This document shows, piece by piece, positions 6,855 through 8,774 of a stretch of DNA of 8,774 nucleotides. The stretch spans positions 1-8,774 of the forward strand of contig DFYP01000016.1 of the NCBI GenBank assembly GCA_002382645.1. Reading direction: 5' to 3'. Every line of letters starts with the position of its first letter. The stretch's first letter is position 1. The notes below the pieces were generated by a model. The model had not been told where the DNA came from. It made no database searches and saw only the letters and a program-made list of their open reading frames with translations. A program made the translations under genes and the position numbers. This DNA comes from Desulfovibrio sp. UBA4079. Its GTDB lineage: Bacteria > Desulfobacterota > Desulfovibrionia > Desulfovibrionales > Desulfovibrionaceae.

Positions 6855-7619
6855 CTATTTCCCGGGGCCCCAGTCGCCCTTTTCCTCCACCCGGATGTAC
6901 TTCTGGAAGGCGTAGTAGGCTCCGGCCAGGGCGTTGATGAGCCCGGCGCGGCCGTCCAGGAATCCCAGTTTCAGCAGGTAGAGCTTGAAGAAGCGGACCT
7001 TGGCGTGGGCCACGGCCCGGATCAGTCCGCCGCGCCTGCCCTTGGCCCGCATCTCGTCCGCGGCCTGCTGGGCGTAGGAGTTCATCTTGGCCATGTGCTC
7101 GCGGAAATTGGCGTAGGGGTAGTGCACGATGTCGCCGGAGAGCCTGGCCGTGGGCCCCTGGGGATGGAAGTGGTAGTGGGCCCCGCTCACCGTGACCGCC
7201 ATGCGGCCCGCCCGGAACACCCGCAGGAGCCAGTCCGGATACCAGCCCGAGTGCTTGAGGAAGCGGTTGAAGTAGAAGGACCGGCGCGGCACGTAATAGC
7301 CCGCCAGGCCCTCGGGGGCCTCCTGCACGGCCTTCTGGATGTTCTGGCGCAATTCCTCGGTGAGGAACTCGTCCTGGTCCAGGCTCACCACCCAGTCGGT
7401 CTTGACCTGGGGCAGGGCGAACTGGAACTGCGGGCCCGGCCCCTCCCAGGCCCGGGTCAGGACCCTGGCCCCGGCCTTGGCCGCGATGTCCCGGGTGGCG
7501 TCCGTGGACAGGGAGTCCACCACCAGGATCTGGTCGCAGAAGGACAGGCTCGCCAGACACTCCTTGAGGAGCCGCTGGCCGTTGTAGGTGAGCACGAGGC
7601 CGGTGATCGTGGGGCGCAT
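6855..7619 (-). CDS. Family 2 glycosyltransferase, WaaE/LgtF-like (probable lipopolysaccharide core glycosyltransferase)
   Basis: A 254-residue GT2 enzyme with no signal peptide. It probably acts at the cytoplasmic face of the inner membrane, moving a sugar from a nucleotide donor to a lipopolysaccharide-core or similar acceptor. The N-terminus TITGLVLTYNGQRLLKECLASL is typical of a GT-A fold. ILVVDSLSTD (31-40) matches the donor-binding VDSxSTD of the WaaE group, and LDQDEFL (80-86) carries the DxD-like metal site. GWYPDWLLRVF (125-135) and the C-terminal FFKLYLLKLGFLDGRAG stretch (210-226) are also characteristic of WaaE/LgtF-type proteins. The sugar and acceptor cannot be told from sequence. 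Only weak Shine-Dalgarno pairing precedes the ATG, but the N-terminus fits the fold. The gene stands alone, convergent with hisA and divergent from uraA. Confidence 0.92.
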   Translation of the reverse strand: MRPTITGLVLTYNGQRLLKECLASLSFCDQILVVDSLSTDATRDIAAKAGARVLTRAWEGPGPQFQFALPQVKTDWVVSLDQDEFLTEELRQNIQKAVQEAPEGLAGYYVPRRSFYFNRFLKHSGWYPDWLLRVFRAGRMAVTVSGAHYHFHPQGPTARLSGDIVHYPYANFREHMAKMNSYAQQAADEMRAKGRRGGLIRAVAHAKVRFFKLYLLKLGFLDGRAGLINALAGAYYAFQKYIRVEEKGDWGPGK

Positions 7620-7690
7620 GGGCCTGATCTAGAGGATTTCCGCGGCCGGGTCCAGTTGTGGGCCCTCCCGGGCCGGGGGCGCGACCGCGA

Positions 7691-7702
7691 AAATTTTATA
7701 AT
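7691..7702 (+). promoter_or_regulatory. Candidate promoter -10 element for uraA (and possibly the divergent gene)
   Basis: AAATTTTATAAT contains a perfect TATAAT (7697-7702) in a sharply AT-rich patch. No TTGACA-like -35 sits 16-18 bases upstream, where the sequence is G/C-only, so an activator may be needed or the match is chance. The opposite strand reads TATAAA (7700-7695), which could serve the leftward glycosyltransferase gene with a leader of about 70 bases. Initiation rightward would leave a leader of roughly 165 bases before uraA. Confidence 0.35.
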
Positions 7703-7826
7703 GTCTTGTATCCCAATGAGTTATTGAGGAAAGAGAACGCCTCGCCACAAGCCGGGGGCTTGAGTCGCCCGGCCTGTCCGGGTATCGGTACGTGTTGCCA
7801 TTGAGCGCGGAGAGAGGCTGGGGCCG

Positions 7827-7844
7827 CCCGCCCCGCGGGGCGGG
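7827..7844. repeat. Perfect 18-base GC palindrome in the uraA leader
   Basis: CCCGCCCCGCGGGGCGGG is fully self-complementary and would fold as a 7-bp GC stem with a CGCG loop. A TTTTT run (7856-7860) follows 11 bases later, too far for a classic terminator. The uraA Shine-Dalgarno begins at 7864, so the hairpin could influence read-through or translation. Confidence 0.5.
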
Positions 7845-7875
7845 ATTTCACACCATTTTTCTTGGAGTTGTGGAA

Positions 7876-8774
7876 ATGATCAGACGAACCATCCAGGTGG
7901 AGGAGAAGGTCCCCTTCCTGCAGGGGATTCCCCTGAGCTTCCAGCATCTTTTCGCCATGTTCGGGGCCTCCGTGCTCGTGCCGACCCTGTTCAAGATCGA
8001 CCCGGCCATCGTGCTCTTGATGAACGGCATCGGCACGCTCATCTACCTCGTGCTCTGCAAGGGCAAGGCCCCGGCCTTCCTGGGCTCGAGCTTCGCCTTC
8101 CTGTCCCCGGTGTTCGTGGTCCTGGGCGCCAACCAGGCCCTCTGGGGCGGCAACTATTCCTACGCCCTGGGCGGGTTCATCGCCTCGGGCTGCGTGTTCA
8201 TCAGCGTGGCCCTGATCATCTGGAAATTCGGCTCGGACTGGATCGACTTCGTGCTCCCGCCGGCCACCATGGGCCCCATCGTGGCCCTCATCGGCCTGGA
8301 GCTGGCCGGGGTGGCCACGGGCATGGCCGGGATCATGCCGGACGCCAGCGGCGTGTACAACACCAAGGCCATCATCGTCTCGGTGGTGACGCTGCTCGTG
8401 GTGGCCTTCGGCTCGCTCCTGTTCCGCGGCTTCATGGCCATCATCCCGGTGCTCACCGGCATCATCGTGGGCTACCTCGTGTCCATGGCCATGGGCATGG
8501 TCAGCTTCGATCCGGTGGCCGCGGCTCCGGTCCTGGCCGCGCCCACGTTCTACGTGCCCAAGTTCGACATCAACGCCATCCTGATCATCCTCCCGGCCTC
8601 CCTGGTGGTCATCTCCGAGCACATCGGACACCTGGTGGTCACGGGCAACATCGTGGAGCGGCAGCTGACCAAGGACCCGGGCCTGCATCGTTCGCTCATG
8701 GGCGACGGCGTGTCCACGGTGCTCTCGGGCTTCTGCGGCTCGGTGCCCACCACGACCTACGGCGAGAACATCGG
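7876..8774 (+). CDS. uraA: NCS2-family uracil permease UraA, 3' end outside the window
   Basis: Inner-membrane uracil:proton symporter that brings in uracil for salvage. The first 299 residues are visible; a full protein would be around 410-430. The match to E. coli UraA is strong from the start (MIRRTIQVEEKVPFLQGIPL, then SFQHLFAMFGASVLVP). Conserved substrate-site segments are present: GSSFAF (70-75), SEHIGH with Glu248 and His252 (E. coli Glu241/His245), and TTYGENI with Glu297 (E. coli Glu290). Hydrophobic stretches with short loops agree with the 14-helix UraA fold. The start is set by GGAG (7864-7867), eight bases before the ATG. The three catalytic-site acids and His favour uracil over xanthine or urate among NCS2 members. 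The frame has no stop before the window end. Confidence 0.93.
   Translation, partial: MIRRTIQVEEKVPFLQGIPLSFQHLFAMFGASVLVPTLFKIDPAIVLLMNGIGTLIYLVLCKGKAPAFLGSSFAFLSPVFVVLGANQALWGGNYSYALGGFIASGCVFISVALIIWKFGSDWIDFVLPPATMGPIVALIGLELAGVATGMAGIMPDASGVYNTKAIIVSVVTLLVVAFGSLLFRGFMAIIPVLTGIIVGYLVSMAMGMVSFDPVAAAPVLAAPTFYVPKFDINAILIILPASLVVISEHIGHLVVTGNIVERQLTKDPGLHRSLMGDGVSTVLSGFCGSVPTTTYGENI

Larger units (their letters stand above)
7620..7875. other. 256-base divergent intergenic region between the glycosyltransferase gene and uraA
   Basis: No convincing gene lies here. Moving right, it contains a GC-rich part (7641-7690), an abrupt AT-rich patch (about 7690-7738), several GC-rich stem-forming stretches and the uraA Shine-Dalgarno. 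One possible stem is GCCGGG 7751-7756 with CCCGGC 7768-7773. A nine-codon ORF (ATG 7701 to TGA 7727) lacks a Shine-Dalgarno and overlaps the promoter-like motif. As the space between divergent starts, it should hold promoters for both genes. Confidence 0.6.

Noticed and set aside
7701..7727. Nine-codon ORF (MSCIPMSY plus stop) as a leader peptide for uraA
   Set aside because: It has no ribosome site, overlaps the candidate -10 and has no codon run suggestive of attenuation.
7696..8688. A 330-codon minus-strand frame opposite uraA
   Set aside because: It is antisense to a permease with family-wide conserved residues; its His/Asp/Glu-rich translation is typical of a GC-rich shadow.

Overview
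The window is a GC-rich stretch (third codon positions are almost all G or C) of an ordinary-looking Gram-negative bacterial chromosome, densely packed with housekeeping genes. An outer envelope is suggested by a lipoprotein with a lipobox and by a WaaE-like glycosyltransferase. The codon usage and the gene mix (liv transporter, guaBA, tatBC, scattered his genes, UraA permease) would suit a deltaproteobacterium such as a Desulfovibrio relative. That assignment is inference from general impression, not from a search.

Layout. A rightward block fills 1-6799: the 3' end of livF (branched-chain amino acid ABC transporter ATPase), guaB, guaA, tatB, tatC, hisB, an unrecognised lipoprotein gene, and hisA. 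A short 10-bp-stem bidirectional terminator (about 6803-6840) separates hisA from a leftward family-2 glycosyltransferase gene (6855-7619). A 256-base intergenic region (7620-7875) follows, with an AT-rich promoter-like patch and a perfect GC palindrome. It leads into a rightward NCS2 uracil permease gene (uraA) that is cut off by the window end.

How the genes relate. guaB and guaA encode the two consecutive steps from IMP to GMP. tatB and tatC overlap by ATGA and encode the receptor part of the twin-arginine translocase; no tatA is present. hisB, the lipoprotein gene and hisA are joined by two successive ATGA overlaps, so the lipoprotein is probably translated in step with two histidine enzymes. 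A hairpin with a U-rich tail at the end of tatC may separate the gua-tat part from the his part.

No mobile element, CRISPR array, tRNA, rRNA or defence locus was found. The least explained items are the lipoprotein embedded between hisB and hisA, the repeat-bearing and acidic extensions of TatC, and the structured leader of uraA. Nothing here clearly amounts to a new multi-gene system.
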